NCBI GenBank assembly: GCA_964468205.1
Contig: CAYXVG010000062.1
Span: forward strand, 1-38,920
Direction: 5' to 3'
DNA length: 38,920 nt
Origin: CAWELS01 sp964468205
GTDB taxonomy: Bacteria; Acidobacteriota; Terriglobia; Bryobacterales; Bryobacteraceae
The notes beneath the pieces were generated by a model. It had not been told where the DNA came from. It saw nothing but the letters and a program-made list of their open reading frames with translations, and did no database searches. This document shows, in pieces, positions 23,958 through 33,679 of this stretch. Both the position numbers and the translations under genes were made by a program. Position 1 is the stretch's first letter. Each line of letters starts with the position of its first letter.

Positions 23958-26081
23958 ATGCATGGTGTCAATCGCCGCGAATTCCTTGGAATGGCCGGAG
24001 TGGCCGCCGTAACCGGCAACGCTCCCGCGCAAAACCAACAGCCGATCGTCAGCCGGTACTGGATGGACCCGAAGCTCCGCGAACTCCCCCACCGTCCCTG
24101 GCGCAAAATCCATCTCGACTTTCACAATTCCGAACACGTCAAGAAGATCGGCGGCGGGTTCGACCCGGACGAGTTCGGCGACACGCTCGCGCGCGCCAGC
24201 GTCAACGCGATCGTTGTCTTTGCCAAGGATATGCACGGGTACTTCTATTACCCGTCGGAATATGGGCCCGTGCACCCCGGCCTCGACTTCGATCTGCTTG
24301 GCGCCCAGGTGAAGGCCTGCCGCGAGCGGAACATCGAGGTTTACGCCTACTACTGCGCCACCTGGGATAATCACCTTTCCCGCCAGCATCCGGAATGGCG
24401 CCGGGTGCTCGAAAGCGGCCAGCCGGACCTCGGGCTTCGCGGTGACGGCACGCCCGGCTGGACGGCTCTCTGCCTCTCCTATCCCGATTTCCAAAAGTTG
24501 GTTCTCGACCACACCCGCGAGTTCGTCAGCCGGTACGAGCTCGACGGACCGTGGTTTGACATGCCATGGCCGAAGCAGGGAAGCTGCTGGTGCCCGGAGT
24601 GCCGCCGGCGCATGCGCGAGCGCGGGCTCGATCCCGCGAAGACGGCCGGCCAGCGCCGCTACCAGCACGGCATCTACAAGGATTTTCTTCACCGCCTGCG
24701 CACCACCTCACTCGAGGCGCGTCCTGGCTGCCAGGTGGACTACAACGAGCAGGGCGGCTACCGTCTCGCCGAACGCGTCGCGTACTCGGACAATATGGAC
24801 ATAGAAGCCCTGCCTACCGCCAACTGGGGCTACTTCTACTTCCCAACAAACACCCGCTACATCCGCACCCATGGCATCACCACTTACGGCATGACCGGCC
24901 GTTTCCAATCGGCCTGGGCGGACTTCGGTGGTCTCAAGCTGCCGATCCAGCTCGACGTCGAACTCGCGGGCATCGTCGCGCAGGCGGCCCGCTGTGATAT
25001 CGGCGACCAGATGCCGCCGAACGGCAAGCTGGATCCGGCCGTCTATCACGTCATCGGCGAAGCCTACGGGCGTATCAAGAGCCGCGAAACCTATCTCGAA
25101 GGCGCCGTTCCGGTAACCGAAGCGGCCCTCGTCACCGGCGGCCTTCCCTTCGACAAGCCGTCCACTCCAGCCAACTATGGCTTGGTGAAATTGCTGAACG
25201 AATCGCGTATCCAGTTCGACGTCGTCGAGCCGGATCAGGAGTGGGAGCGCTATGGGCTGGTGGTCCTGCCGGACGATCAACCGGTTCCGGCGGCCCTCGC
25301 CACTCGTCTGGACGCTTTCCTGAAGGCGGGTGGCGCCGTGATCGCCAACCACGAAAGCGCGCTCCTGGAGGGGAAGCGGCAAAGCTGGCTCGAGGCGCGG
25401 GGCCTCCGCTACCGGGGCGCCTCTCCGTTCAAACCCGCTTATCTGGTCGCGGAAGAGGAACTCACCGGCGGCATCCCCGCCTATCAATACGCCCTTTACG
25501 AGGGAGCATCGCAGTGGGAAGCCGGCCCGGGCGTGGAAACGCTGGCGGCGCTCGGCGAGCCCGCGTTTCAGCGGTCGAAGGAACACTACACCAGCCACCG
25601 CCAGACGCCCTTCGATCACGCCACGCGCTACGCGGCCCTGGCCCACAGCGGACGGGCTGGCCTGGTAGGCTTCCCGCTTGGTCTCAGCTACTATAACCAC
25701 GGCTACTGGGTTTACCGCCGGGCCTTCCAGGCGCTGCTGCGGAGAGTCTATCCGGCGCGGCTTCTGGAGACGAATGCCCCGCTCAGCGCGGAGCTTTCAC
25801 TCACGCACCAAGCCGCGGGTAACGGGCACGGCGAGCGTTATCTCGTCCACATCGTCAACTACTCCGCGCTGCGCAGCTCGCCTGAGCATCCCGACTTCCA
25901 CGAAGATCCAGTCCCGCTCACCGGCGTTCGCGTTCGCGTGAATCTGCCTCTGCGCCCCGCCTCCGCGCGCGCGGTCGTGGCCGGCGGCCAGGTGGACGTT
26001 CGCGCGCTAAACTCCGGGGCGGTGGAATTCACCCTCCCGCGGATACCGGTGAATGAGCTAGTCTGTATGGAACTGGCATAG
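23958..26081 (+). CDS. Large Tat-exported glycoside-hydrolase-like protein
   Basis: A 707-residue exported protein with a twin-arginine signal (NRREFLGMAG). The N-terminal half (about 45-420) is a TIM-barrel-like domain with WRKIHLDFHNSEH, GPWFDMPWPKQGSCWCPECRRRM and QVDYNEQGGY; acidic residues in the DFH, FDM and DYNEQ strands are catalytic candidates. A beta-galactosidase trimerisation/GATase-like segment (about 395-540) and a C-terminal beta-domain follow. The order resembles hypothetical glycosyl hydrolase families related to GH29 and GH42. Cys pair CWCPEC near 215 may bind metal or stabilise the fold. Substrate unknown, but neighbours suggest a sulfated or deoxy-sugar glycan. Start 23958 is chosen for the Tat motif. 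Confidence 0.75.
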   Translation: MHGVNRREFLGMAGVAAVTGNAPAQNQQPIVSRYWMDPKLRELPHRPWRKIHLDFHNSEHVKKIGGGFDPDEFGDTLARASVNAIVVFAKDMHGYFYYPSEYGPVHPGLDFDLLGAQVKACRERNIEVYAYYCATWDNHLSRQHPEWRRVLESGQPDLGLRGDGTPGWTALCLSYPDFQKLVLDHTREFVSRYELDGPWFDMPWPKQGSCWCPECRRRMRERGLDPAKTAGQRRYQHGIYKDFLHRLRTTSLEARPGCQVDYNEQGGYRLAERVAYSDNMDIEALPTANWGYFYFPTNTRYIRTHGITTYGMTGRFQSAWADFGGLKLPIQLDVELAGIVAQAARCDIGDQMPPNGKLDPAVYHVIGEAYGRIKSRETYLEGAVPVTEAALVTGGLPFDKPSTPANYGLVKLLNESRIQFDVVEPDQEWERYGLVVLPDDQPVPAALATRLDAFLKAGGAVIANHESALLEGKRQSWLEARGLRYRGASPFKPAYLVAEEELTGGIPAYQYALYEGASQWEAGPGVETLAALGEPAFQRSKEHYTSHRQTPFDHATRYAALAHSGRAGLVGFPLGLSYYNHGYWVYRRAFQALLRRVYPARLLETNAPLSAELSLTHQAAGNGHGERYLVHIVNYSALRSSPEHPDFHEDPVPLTGVRVRVNLPLRPASARAVVAGGQVDVRALNSGAVEFTLPRIPVNELVCMELA

Positions 26082-26121
26082 GCCGAGCATTTTGGCCTCT
26101 ATTCAAATCGGGAGGGATGAC

Positions 26122-27924
26122 ATGAGATTAATTGCCTTGCCGCTTCTGCTGGCCACCGTGCTGCCGGCGCAGACATTCATTACTCACGGACCGATTCTTG
26201 GCCGCCTCACTCACGCGAGCGTGGGCGTATGGGCCAGAACCAATTCTCCCGGCGAGTTCCGCGTGATCTACGGCGCGTCCCCGGAGCAGCTCAACCGGGA
26301 AACCGCCGCCGTGAGCACGACGCTCGGCCACGACAACACCGGCTGGGTCGAAATCAAGGGACTGGAGCCGGACACTCGCTACTACTACCGGGTGGAAACA
26401 GCCAGCCACAACAACGTGCCCGTTGGAACCTTCCGAACGCTCCCCAACGCGGAGGATTATCGCGACGCCGAACTCAACCCCGGCGGACTGTTCAATTTCC
26501 GCTTCGAGTTCGCCTGCGGCAACAACCAGACTCCCTGGCACGGCGCCGGGCATTCTGCTCCGGCCTATGAGACCATGCTCCGGGAACTGAAAGACCGCAT
26601 CTATTTCTCGATCCTCAACGGCGACTGGCTCTACGAGGAGCAGCGGATGTACAACCCACAAGACTGGCTGAAGCAGGTAGGCGCTACCACGGACCAGATG
26701 CCGCGCGTCCTCGAGGTCGCTCCCACCCTGGCCGGCGTCTGGGAGAATTACAAGCTCTATCTCCGCCGCGCCGCACATCTTGCGGCCTACCACCGCAACA
26801 TGCCTCACTTCTTCACCTTTGACGATCATGAAATGCTGAACGACATTTGGGGAGCCGGTTCGCCAGGCCTGCGCGATCGGCGCGCCGTCTTCCGCGACAT
26901 CGGCATCCGCGGCTGGCAGGACTATCTGGGGTGGGCCAATCCAACCCAATTCACCCAGCCGATCTGGTTCGGTCGGGGAAGAATGCAACAGGGCAGCGAC
27001 ATCCTCGAGGATCCTTCCGCCGACTTCACCAGCCTCGATCTCGAACAAATGTCGAACCTCCACGTGCATTGGGGTGAGGACACCGCCGGAGTCAACGACA
27101 ATGCTCTCGACGGCGTCGGCGGCATCCCGAACGCCGGCGTCTACGGCATTGCGGAAGTGCTCGGAAGAACGCGCGTCAAGCTCAGCCACCCGGCCGCCGA
27201 AACGGCCGAAGTCTCTTACTCGATCGGCCGCCGCAACTACTACAAGCTCAAGATCGCCAACGCCGAGATCTTCCTGCTCGACACGCGCGGTCACCGCGAG
27301 ATGCACGACACCAGCCAGCCGGACAAGCCGGGGCTGTCGATGATCGGAAAGCGGCAGAAAGAATGGCTGCTCGATGGCATGCGCAACTCCGGCGCCGACT
27401 TCCTGTTTGTCGTTTCGAGCGTCAACTTCATGGTGCCCCACGTGGGTGGCGGCAAGGTGCGGGCGGACAACAAGGACGACGCTTGGACGGTCTTCCTCGA
27501 TGAGCGCGAGCACCTGATCAATGAGTGGGACAAGCTCGGCAAGCCCGTGCTCGTGCTCACCGGCGATCTCCACAACAGTTTCGCCATCCGGATCACCGGC
27601 CGTGTCTGGGAATTTGCCTCGGGGCCGCACAACTCCAACAACCACTGGTACACGGACGAGGGCGGCCGGCCTCCGAATGGAGCTTTTCAGTACGGGCCGC
27701 GGAAGGTGGATATTCGCTGGTCAACCTTCTTCCGGGACGACATCCCGCGGGATCAGCTTCAGCACACCGTCTACACAGTGGTTCAGGTCAACAACGTCTT
27801 CAACAACCCGAAGAAGCTGGGCGAGGAGCGCTGGGTCGCCTTCCCGCGGCCCCATGTGGTGATGCAATACTACAGTGGACGTACTGGCGAACTGCTCTAT
27901 GCGGAATCCGTGCACGCCGAATAG
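26122..27924 (+). CDS. PhoD-like phosphatase/metallophosphoesterase
   Basis: A 600-residue secreted protein: signal peptide (LIALPLLLATVLPAQ), an N-terminal fibronectin-like domain typical of PhoD (about 22-110, VGVWARTNSPGEFRVIYG), then a metallophosphoesterase-like domain with NGDWLYEEQRM, FTFDDHEMLNDIWGAG, FLLDTRGHREM and LTGDLHNSFAIRI. These supply the Asp/His metal ligands of alkaline phosphatase D. A GGGAGG ribosome-binding site six bases before ATG 26122 fixes the start. It hydrolyses phosphate mono- or diesters outside the cell; whether phosphate or sugar phosphates are the target is unknown. Its last 26 bases overlap the next gene's start. Confidence 0.9.
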   Translation: MRLIALPLLLATVLPAQTFITHGPILGRLTHASVGVWARTNSPGEFRVIYGASPEQLNRETAAVSTTLGHDNTGWVEIKGLEPDTRYYYRVETASHNNVPVGTFRTLPNAEDYRDAELNPGGLFNFRFEFACGNNQTPWHGAGHSAPAYETMLRELKDRIYFSILNGDWLYEEQRMYNPQDWLKQVGATTDQMPRVLEVAPTLAGVWENYKLYLRRAAHLAAYHRNMPHFFTFDDHEMLNDIWGAGSPGLRDRRAVFRDIGIRGWQDYLGWANPTQFTQPIWFGRGRMQQGSDILEDPSADFTSLDLEQMSNLHVHWGEDTAGVNDNALDGVGGIPNAGVYGIAEVLGRTRVKLSHPAAETAEVSYSIGRRNYYKLKIANAEIFLLDTRGHREMHDTSQPDKPGLSMIGKRQKEWLLDGMRNSGADFLFVVSSVNFMVPHVGGGKVRADNKDDAWTVFLDEREHLINEWDKLGKPVLVLTGDLHNSFAIRITGRVWEFASGPHNSNNHWYTDEGGRPPNGAFQYGPRKVDIRWSTFFRDDIPRDQLQHTVYTVVQVNNVFNNPKKLGEERWVAFPRPHVVMQYYSGRTGELLYAESVHAE

Positions 27925-29122
27925 GAGCCTTTGTTGGGCCGTCGTGCTGTGCGTGGCGCTAAGCCCGGCCTGCCGCCGGCATTCCGCCGACGCTGACCTT
28001 TCGCGGATCAGCTTCGGCCAGGATGGCCGGGAGTCCGCGCTGCTGCGGGGCTTCCACAGTCCGGAAGAGTCCTGGCGCTGGACCGGGAAACAGTTCGCCT
28101 TCACGCTTACCCCGCCACCCGGCGAGCGGCCGTTGTACCTCGAACTCGACTTCTCGTTTCCAGCGGAGGTGGCGAGCAAGCACTCGCAAACGGTCCTCAA
28201 CGCCCGCGTCAACGGGATCGAGGTGGGTAGCGAGTCCTACCGCGGCGAGGGACGGTATCTGTTTTCGCGGGAGGTCCCGGAGAAGTCCGCCGCCGAAGGC
28301 CCGGTCGAGGTGCTGTTCGAGACCAGCGCCACGGTCGAGATCGACGGTGAGGAGCGCGGGCTGATCGTCGTCTCCGCCGCCTTCAAAAGCTACGAGCAGT
28401 CCGCGGATTACCGCCGGAAGCGCCTCGCCGCCGCGCACCGCGACTACGAAGAACTGCTGCGAAAACGCAACGTCGAGTTTCCGGTGGAGAAGCAAAAAGA
28501 AGTAATGAAGCTTTTCCACGATCTCGACGTGTGGAATAACCTGTGGTTTCAGGGTGTCCGCATTATCAAGAATCCGCTCGATCTGTGGATGATGCAGCAG
28601 ATCATCTACGAAGTGCAGCCGGACTTCATTATCGAAACCGGAACCTGGTACGGCGGCTCAGCCCTCTATTGGGCTCAAGCTCTCCACGGAATGGGGCTCA
28701 CCGGCTCACGCGTCTTCACCGTTGACATCAACGACCACACCCGGGATGCCAGCAAGCATTTCCTCTGGGAAGGATACGTGCAGTTCTTTCTCGGCAGCTC
28801 CATTGACCCGAAGATCGCCGCTGAGATCCAGCGGCGGGCCGGTGGCGCGAGGGTGATTGTGTTCCTCGACTCCGACCACTCCATGACCCACGTCCGCGAG
28901 GAAATAAGGCTCTACTCGCCGCTGGTCTCTCCCGGCAGCTATCTCGTCGTCGAGGATACGCACTATGACGCGATCCCAACCCAGCCCGATTTCGGCCCCG
29001 GCCCCGCCGCGGCCGTGAGCGCGTTCCTCTCCGAAGGCGGCGCCGAACACTTCGAGCGGGACCTCACCCGCGAGACGCTGATCATGACGTCGAATCCCGG
29101 CGGCTGGCTCAAGAGAAAGTGA
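27899..29122 (+). CDS. Lipoprotein with C-terminal cephalosporin-hydroxylase-like (CmcI) domain
   Basis: A 407-residue protein: signal peptide with lipobox (VALSPAC, Cys about residue 25), an N-terminal beta-rich domain (about 35-160) with GRESALLRGFHSPEESWRWT and LELDFSFPAE, a sugar-binding-like sandwich. A short helical linker follows, then a CmcI-like SAM-binding Rossmann domain (about 200-400) with FIIETGTWYGGSALYW, VFTVDIND, VIVFLDSDHSM and LVVEDTHYD. CmcI-like enzymes methylate or hydroxylate antibiotics and polysaccharides; extracellular placement of such a SAM-dependent fold is unusual. ATG 27899 is preferred for the lipobox; the gene overlaps the phosphatase by 26 bases. Exact activity unknown. 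Confidence 0.7.
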   Translation: MRNPCTPNRSLCWAVVLCVALSPACRRHSADADLSRISFGQDGRESALLRGFHSPEESWRWTGKQFAFTLTPPPGERPLYLELDFSFPAEVASKHSQTVLNARVNGIEVGSESYRGEGRYLFSREVPEKSAAEGPVEVLFETSATVEIDGEERGLIVVSAAFKSYEQSADYRRKRLAAAHRDYEELLRKRNVEFPVEKQKEVMKLFHDLDVWNNLWFQGVRIIKNPLDLWMMQQIIYEVQPDFIIETGTWYGGSALYWAQALHGMGLTGSRVFTVDINDHTRDASKHFLWEGYVQFFLGSSIDPKIAAEIQRRAGGARVIVFLDSDHSMTHVREEIRLYSPLVSPGSYLVVEDTHYDAIPTQPDFGPGPAAAVSAFLSEGGAEHFERDLTRETLIMTSNPGGWLKRK

Positions 29123-29499
29123 GCCGGCGGCCAGTCCCGGCCGAACCTGATAGCCAGCCTCCCTTTATCTCCTCCTTCCCTTACCCTGGCCGACTGATTC
29201 GAGACTCCGGCTAGGGTTTCTCATGTTACAATCAGCCAGGTCCCCTAAACAGGGTAAAGAAAATAGCCTATTCAGGCTATACTTATCGGGCCGAAACACG
29301 ACACGTGCTTCGGCGCGGGTTGTAAGCCGCGCGGCCTCACGGTCTCGCGGGAAGAAGGGGTCGTTGGCCGGTGATGGTGGGGAAGGGTAGGAAAACGGGT
29401 TTGGGGGAGCCCGCTTTTACCCCGGTTTCTGCGTTTGAAATCAGTCTCTTCCAACACCCAGTCAGCGCCAGGTCAGAATGAGTACGAGGAGGTAGTCTC
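29123..29499 (+). promoter_or_regulatory. Leader/promoter region of the TonB-dependent receptor
   Basis: A 377-bp gap. It contains a hairpin ATAGCCT-ATTC-AGGCTAT (29263-29280) overlapping a TATACT (29278-29283) that could be a -10, and a G/C hairpin CGGG...CCCG flanked by A and T runs (about 29393-29418). AGGAGGT (29487-29493) is the ribosome-binding site of the receptor. No riboswitch class was recognised. Confidence 0.45.
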
Positions 29500-32400
29500 A
29501 TGTCAAAATTTCGCAAAGCAACCGTTACAAGTGTCTTGCTGTTGACGTTTATTCTCGCGGTGGGCGCCGCATTCGGCCAGACCGAAACAGCGCGCATCAG
29601 CGGAACCGTAACCGATGCCTCCGGAGCCGTAATTCCGGGAGCCGAGGTGACCTTCACGCACGTTGCGACGAACACGGTTTACTCCACCGAGGCCGGGGCG
29701 GACGGCCGGTTCCTGTCCGTTCCGCTACGCATCGGCGAGTACCGTGTAGAGGTCCAGGCGCCAGGCTTCAAAAGATACGTGCGCAGTGGCATTGTCCTGC
29801 AGTTGAATCAAACCGCGGTTGTCGAAGCCATCATGGAACTCGGGGCGGTGACTGAGACGATTGACGTCACGGCAGCCGCGCCGCTCCTTGAAACCGCCCA
29901 GGCGACCCAAGGCCAAGTGATCGATAACGCGCGTATGGTCGACATGCCGCTGAACGGCCGCAACTACATCCAACTCGCGCTACTGAGTGCGGGAACCATT
30001 GAGCCGCTTGGCGGAGCCCGGACCGGCGGCTTCAGCGCGGGCGGCATGCGCACCACCGAAAACAACTACATGCTCGACGGGGTGGACAACAACAACGTTC
30101 AGATCGCCAACCAGGGCCGCCAGGCCGAAGCGGTCCGTCCGTCGGTGGATGCGATTCAGGAATTCAAGGTATCCACGAATTCCTTTTCCGCGGAGTACGG
30201 CCGCGCGATGGGCGGCATCGTGAACGTGTCGATCAAAAGCGGATCGAATGATTTTCACGGGACGGCGTACGAGTTCCTCCGCAACGAGGTTTTCGATGCC
30301 AAGAATCTCTTCGATCCGGTAGACGCCGATAAGCCACCGTTCAAGCGGAACCAGTACGGCTTCTCAATCGGAGGGCCGGTTCTCATTCCGAAGCTCTACA
30401 ACGGGAAGAACAAGACTTTCTTCTTCTTCGACTATGAAGCCACGCGAATCCGGGAATCCCGTACGACAAACGTAAACGTGCCCTTAACGGAAATGAAGTC
30501 AGGCGATTTCAGCGGGCTGGGCAACGCCATCTACGACCCGTTCTCCTTCGACGGGACCACCCGGCAGCCGTTTCCGAATAACATCATTCCGCAGTCGGCC
30601 TGGGATCCGGTGGGAACGCAGATCGTGAACCTGTATCCGGACCCCACCACTGGCGGACTCGTACGGAACTTCGGGGCGAACCCGCCGCGCATCTCCGACG
30701 TGGATAAGTTCGATGTCCGCATCGACCGGAATCTGAGCGCCAACGACACCATCTACTTCCGGTATTCCCACCAGGAGCAGACGGATCCTCCGTCGCCGGC
30801 AATGCCCGCCCCGGCTTACGACGCCACGGCGAACAGCTCCATCTTCGATCATCATGGCCGTAACATGGCGCTGGTCTGGAACCATGTTTGGAACCCGTCG
30901 GTCGTCACCTCTACCCGTGCCGGCTGGAACCGTATGTTCACCGAGCGGAACCCTCCCATCGACTACAATGGCCCGTCACGCTACGGAATCCCCGGTTTGA
31001 ACCAGACCCTGGCCGGTGTCACTGTCTTTGCCATGACCGGCTACCAGAATGTCGGAACCGGCAACACGAACCCGAATCTGGCCGACTCGCAGGCCCGGCA
31101 GATCGTCTCCGACACCACCTGGACGAAGGGCAGCCACTCGATGAAGTTCGGCCTCAATATTACCTGGCTGCAGAGCTATCTCTCCAACCCGCAACAGGAG
31201 CTTGGCAATCTGCAGTTCACCGGGAATTACACCCGGAACACAACCAACAACTCGGGCGGCGACGCTGTCGCCGACCTGCTTCTCGGCCCGATGACACGCG
31301 CCCAGTTCTCCGACAGCGTCTACATGAACCTTCGGGCGCCCTGGTACCAGTTCTACGTCCAGGACGAGTGGCGCGTGAATCAGCGGCTGACGCTGAACAT
31401 CGGTGTCCGTTACGAGCTGAACCGGCATTTCCTGGAGAAGGACAACGGAATCTCCATGCCGGATCTCTCCCAACCGGGAACCTTGGAGTTCATTCTCGCG
31501 CAGGATGGCAGCCGCTTTGACCGGGCGCTGATCCAGGACGACAAAAACCTCATCGTGCCGCGCTTCGGCTTCGCCTACAGGCTCACCAACAAGACGGTGC
31601 TGCGCGGTGGCTACGGAATGTTCGTGGCCAACTACACCGCGCCGGGCGGAGCGCAATTCCTGGAAACGAATCCGCCGAATCACATCAAGGTCCAGGAATC
31701 CACTGACTCCCGAAATGTGACTCTCAAGTTGGAGACAGGCGTTCCCGCCGATGCGCTGACGCCGGAGAACGCCCGCAGTCTGGTGTTTTCCACCTACGAC
31801 CGGGAGCCGAAAATGCCCGTCTCGCACCAGTGGAATTTCAACATCCAGCAGCAGCTTGCCCAGGATTGGATGTTCGAGATTGGTTATTTCGGGAACAAGG
31901 GCAACCACCTGATCAACCGGATCGACGGGAACTACGCGTTGCCGGGGCCGGGGAACGTCAACAACAGACGGCTCTATACCGAAGCGTTCTGGCCGGGGAC
32001 GGATATTGTGGTGCGGCCGCTTGGCCAGTTCTTCACCCACCACTGGAACGGCAACACGAACTTCAACTCACTGCAGACGAAGATCGAGAAGCGGTTCTCC
32101 TCCGGTTTCACCATCCTCGGTTCGTTCATCTGGTCCAAAACCATCGGCGATGTCAATGGATTCGCGGCCACCGGCAGCGCGGCGAACTCCGGCATCCAGG
32201 ATCCGCGGAACCGCAAGCTGGAAAGGTCGCTTGCCGACCAGCACATCGGGAAGCGGTTTGTCACCAGCTTCATCTATGATCTGCCCTTCGGGCGCGGCAA
32301 GCCGATGGGAGCCGGGTGGAACCGCGGCGTCGACGCAGTGCTCGGCGGCTGGAGCGTCGCCGGAATTATCACCGCTCGCACCGGCCGGCCCGCCGGGCTT

Positions 32401-32787
32401 TCCGTACAAGGAAATCCGTCGAACTCGAGCACGCTGACCCGGCCGAACGTGGTCGACGGCCAGACCTGGTATCTCTCCTCGGACGAGCGTTCAATGGCCG
32501 AGTGGTTCAACACCTCCGCCTTTGCCGCGCCCCCTCAGTACACATACGGCAACGCGGGACGCAACATCATCATTACGCCGGGCGCGTGGAACTTCGACGC
32601 GGCCATCTACAAGCAGTTCACCTTCACCGAACGGCTGCGGCTCCAGTTCCGGTTTGAGGCGTTCAACGCCTTCAACCACCCGAACTGGGGAGGGCCGAAC
32701 CTGTCCCTGGGCAACCCCGGGTTCGGGACCATTGGTTCCGCCAGCGCTCCCCGCAACCTCCAGTTCGGTTTGAAACTGATCTGGTAG
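29500..32787 (+). CDS. Oar-like TonB-dependent receptor with N-terminal carboxypeptidase-regulatory domain
   Basis: A 1095-residue outer-membrane receptor. It has a signal peptide (about 1-26, LLTFILAVGAAFGQ) and a CarboxypepD_reg domain (about 30-110) with ISGTVTDASGAVIPGAEVTF. A plug domain follows (about 130-245) with NGRNYIQLALLSAGT and DAIQEFKVSTNSFSAEYGR, then a long beta-barrel. It ends LQFGLKLIW with a terminal aromatic residue, as outer-membrane proteins do. This Oar-like class is greatly expanded in Acidobacteriota and imports or senses large substrates such as oligosaccharides. AGGAGGT six bases before the ATG gives strong translation. A terminator-like hairpin follows at 32811. 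The surrounding hydrolases suggest a polysaccharide-linked cargo, but the ligand is not visible. Confidence 0.95.
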   Translation: MSKFRKATVTSVLLLTFILAVGAAFGQTETARISGTVTDASGAVIPGAEVTFTHVATNTVYSTEAGADGRFLSVPLRIGEYRVEVQAPGFKRYVRSGIVLQLNQTAVVEAIMELGAVTETIDVTAAAPLLETAQATQGQVIDNARMVDMPLNGRNYIQLALLSAGTIEPLGGARTGGFSAGGMRTTENNYMLDGVDNNNVQIANQGRQAEAVRPSVDAIQEFKVSTNSFSAEYGRAMGGIVNVSIKSGSNDFHGTAYEFLRNEVFDAKNLFDPVDADKPPFKRNQYGFSIGGPVLIPKLYNGKNKTFFFFDYEATRIRESRTTNVNVPLTEMKSGDFSGLGNAIYDPFSFDGTTRQPFPNNIIPQSAWDPVGTQIVNLYPDPTTGGLVRNFGANPPRISDVDKFDVRIDRNLSANDTIYFRYSHQEQTDPPSPAMPAPAYDATANSSIFDHHGRNMALVWNHVWNPSVVTSTRAGWNRMFTERNPPIDYNGPSRYGIPGLNQTLAGVTVFAMTGYQNVGTGNTNPNLADSQARQIVSDTTWTKGSHSMKFGLNITWLQSYLSNPQQELGNLQFTGNYTRNTTNNSGGDAVADLLLGPMTRAQFSDSVYMNLRAPWYQFYVQDEWRVNQRLTLNIGVRYELNRHFLEKDNGISMPDLSQPGTLEFILAQDGSRFDRALIQDDKNLIVPRFGFAYRLTNKTVLRGGYGMFVANYTAPGGAQFLETNPPNHIKVQESTDSRNVTLKLETGVPADALTPENARSLVFSTYDREPKMPVSHQWNFNIQQQLAQDWMFEIGYFGNKGNHLINRIDGNYALPGPGNVNNRRLYTEAFWPGTDIVVRPLGQFFTHHWNGNTNFNSLQTKIEKRFSSGFTILGSFIWSKTIGDVNGFAATGSAANSGIQDPRNRKLERSLADQHIGKRFVTSFIYDLPFGRGKPMGAGWNRGVDAVLGGWSVAGIITARTGRPAGLSVQGNPSNSSTLTRPNVVDGQTWYLSSDERSMAEWFNTSAFAAPPQYTYGNAGRNIIITPGAWNFDAAIYKQFTFTERLRLQFRFEAFNAFNHPNWGGPNLSLGNPGFGTIGSASAPRNLQFGLKLIW

Positions 32788-32810
32788 CGGAGGCGCGCAC
32801 CTTCCATACA

Positions 32811-32841
32811 CGTTCCGGCCGGTCGAGCGCTGGCCGGAACG
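32811..32841 (+). terminator. Terminator-like hairpin after the receptor gene
   Basis: CGTTCCGGCC (32811-32820) and GGCCGGAACG (32832-32841) form a perfect ten-base stem with an eleven-base loop, followed by GCTTTA. The T run is short, so termination may be partial. Confidence 0.55.
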
Positions 32842-32881
32842 GCTTTATCGACGTCTCCGCGTTCCCGTACGGCGGGGCGCT

Positions 32882-33679
32882 CTACGGTGCGAGCATGGCC
32901 CCCAATTCTTCACTGCCAGGCTGGCGGCCGTACTCGCAAAGCTCAAAGGCTTCCGCATGGAGCACCACGGCCGCGGCTTCCGCGCCGTAGTGCTGCGTGA
33001 GCTTGTCCCGGACCGCCTCGCTGATGGGCCGCGACATCTTGACGGCGAGCCAGCGTAGCCGCTCCTGATCGCCACTCGGAACCGTTTCCTCGCCCCAGTC
33101 CACCCACGGCAGCCACTCGTACATCTGCGACGCGTGCGCGTCCAGGCCGCTGAGCTTCCGCTCCCATACGTCGTCAACCGCCACGGCGATATCCGGCGAG
33201 AAGGGGATGGGTTTCCGGAAGTCGTCTTCCAGGTAAAGATAAACGGGATTGGCGCGGAGAGGCGGAGTCTCCGGACCGACATTGGGTACCAGGACCAGGT
33301 AAGCCGAATCCTGCACAAGCTGGCTGGTGGCGCGATGATCAGGATGGTAATCATTCGGCCGGTGGGTGATCACGAGGTCCGCGCGCCAATCGCGGATCTG
33401 CCGGATGATCTCGCGCCGCGCCTCGAGCGTTGGTTCGAGCAGGCCGTCGTGATGGCCGAGCACCTCGGCCGCGGCGATGCCGAGCCTCCGCGCGGCTTCG
33501 TCCGCCTCGCGCCTGCGAGTCCGGACCAACTCGTCTCCGGATAGGACATGGTGCCCCGCATCCCCATTTGTAACGGAGAGAAACTTCACCCGGTGCCCGG
33601 CCGCCGCCAGCTTCGCGGCGGTACCGCCGCAGTAGTACTCGCAGTCGTCCGGATGCGCTCCGATCGCGATAACGTTCAC
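32882..33679 (-). CDS. PIG-L family N-acetylglucosaminyl deacetylase-like protein
   Basis: A 265-residue zinc-dependent deacetylase of the PIG-L/LmbE family. The N-terminal AHPDDCEYYCGGT (about 8-20) carries the His-Pro-Asp-Asp zinc motif. HRPNDYHPDHRATSQL (about 105-120) carries the second His pair. Known relatives include GlcNAc-PI de-N-acetylase, MshB and BshB. It lies downstream of an AGE-type gene and overlaps it by four bases, so the two are co-translated. Together they suggest handling of an N-acetylated amino sugar; the substrate is not known. Confidence 0.92.
   Translation of the reverse strand: MNVIAIGAHPDDCEYYCGGTAAKLAAAGHRVKFLSVTNGDAGHHVLSGDELVRTRRREADEAARRLGIAAAEVLGHHDGLLEPTLEARREIIRQIRDWRADLVITHRPNDYHPDHRATSQLVQDSAYLVLVPNVGPETPPLRANPVYLYLEDDFRKPIPFSPDIAVAVDDVWERKLSGLDAHASQMYEWLPWVDWGEETVPSGDQERLRWLAVKMSRPISEAVRDKLTQHYGAEAAAVVLHAEAFELCEYGRQPGSEELGAMLAP

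Noticed and set aside
26128..27645. 505-residue minus-strand frame
   Set aside because: It is antisense to the PhoD-like gene, which carries clear motifs and a ribosome-binding site.
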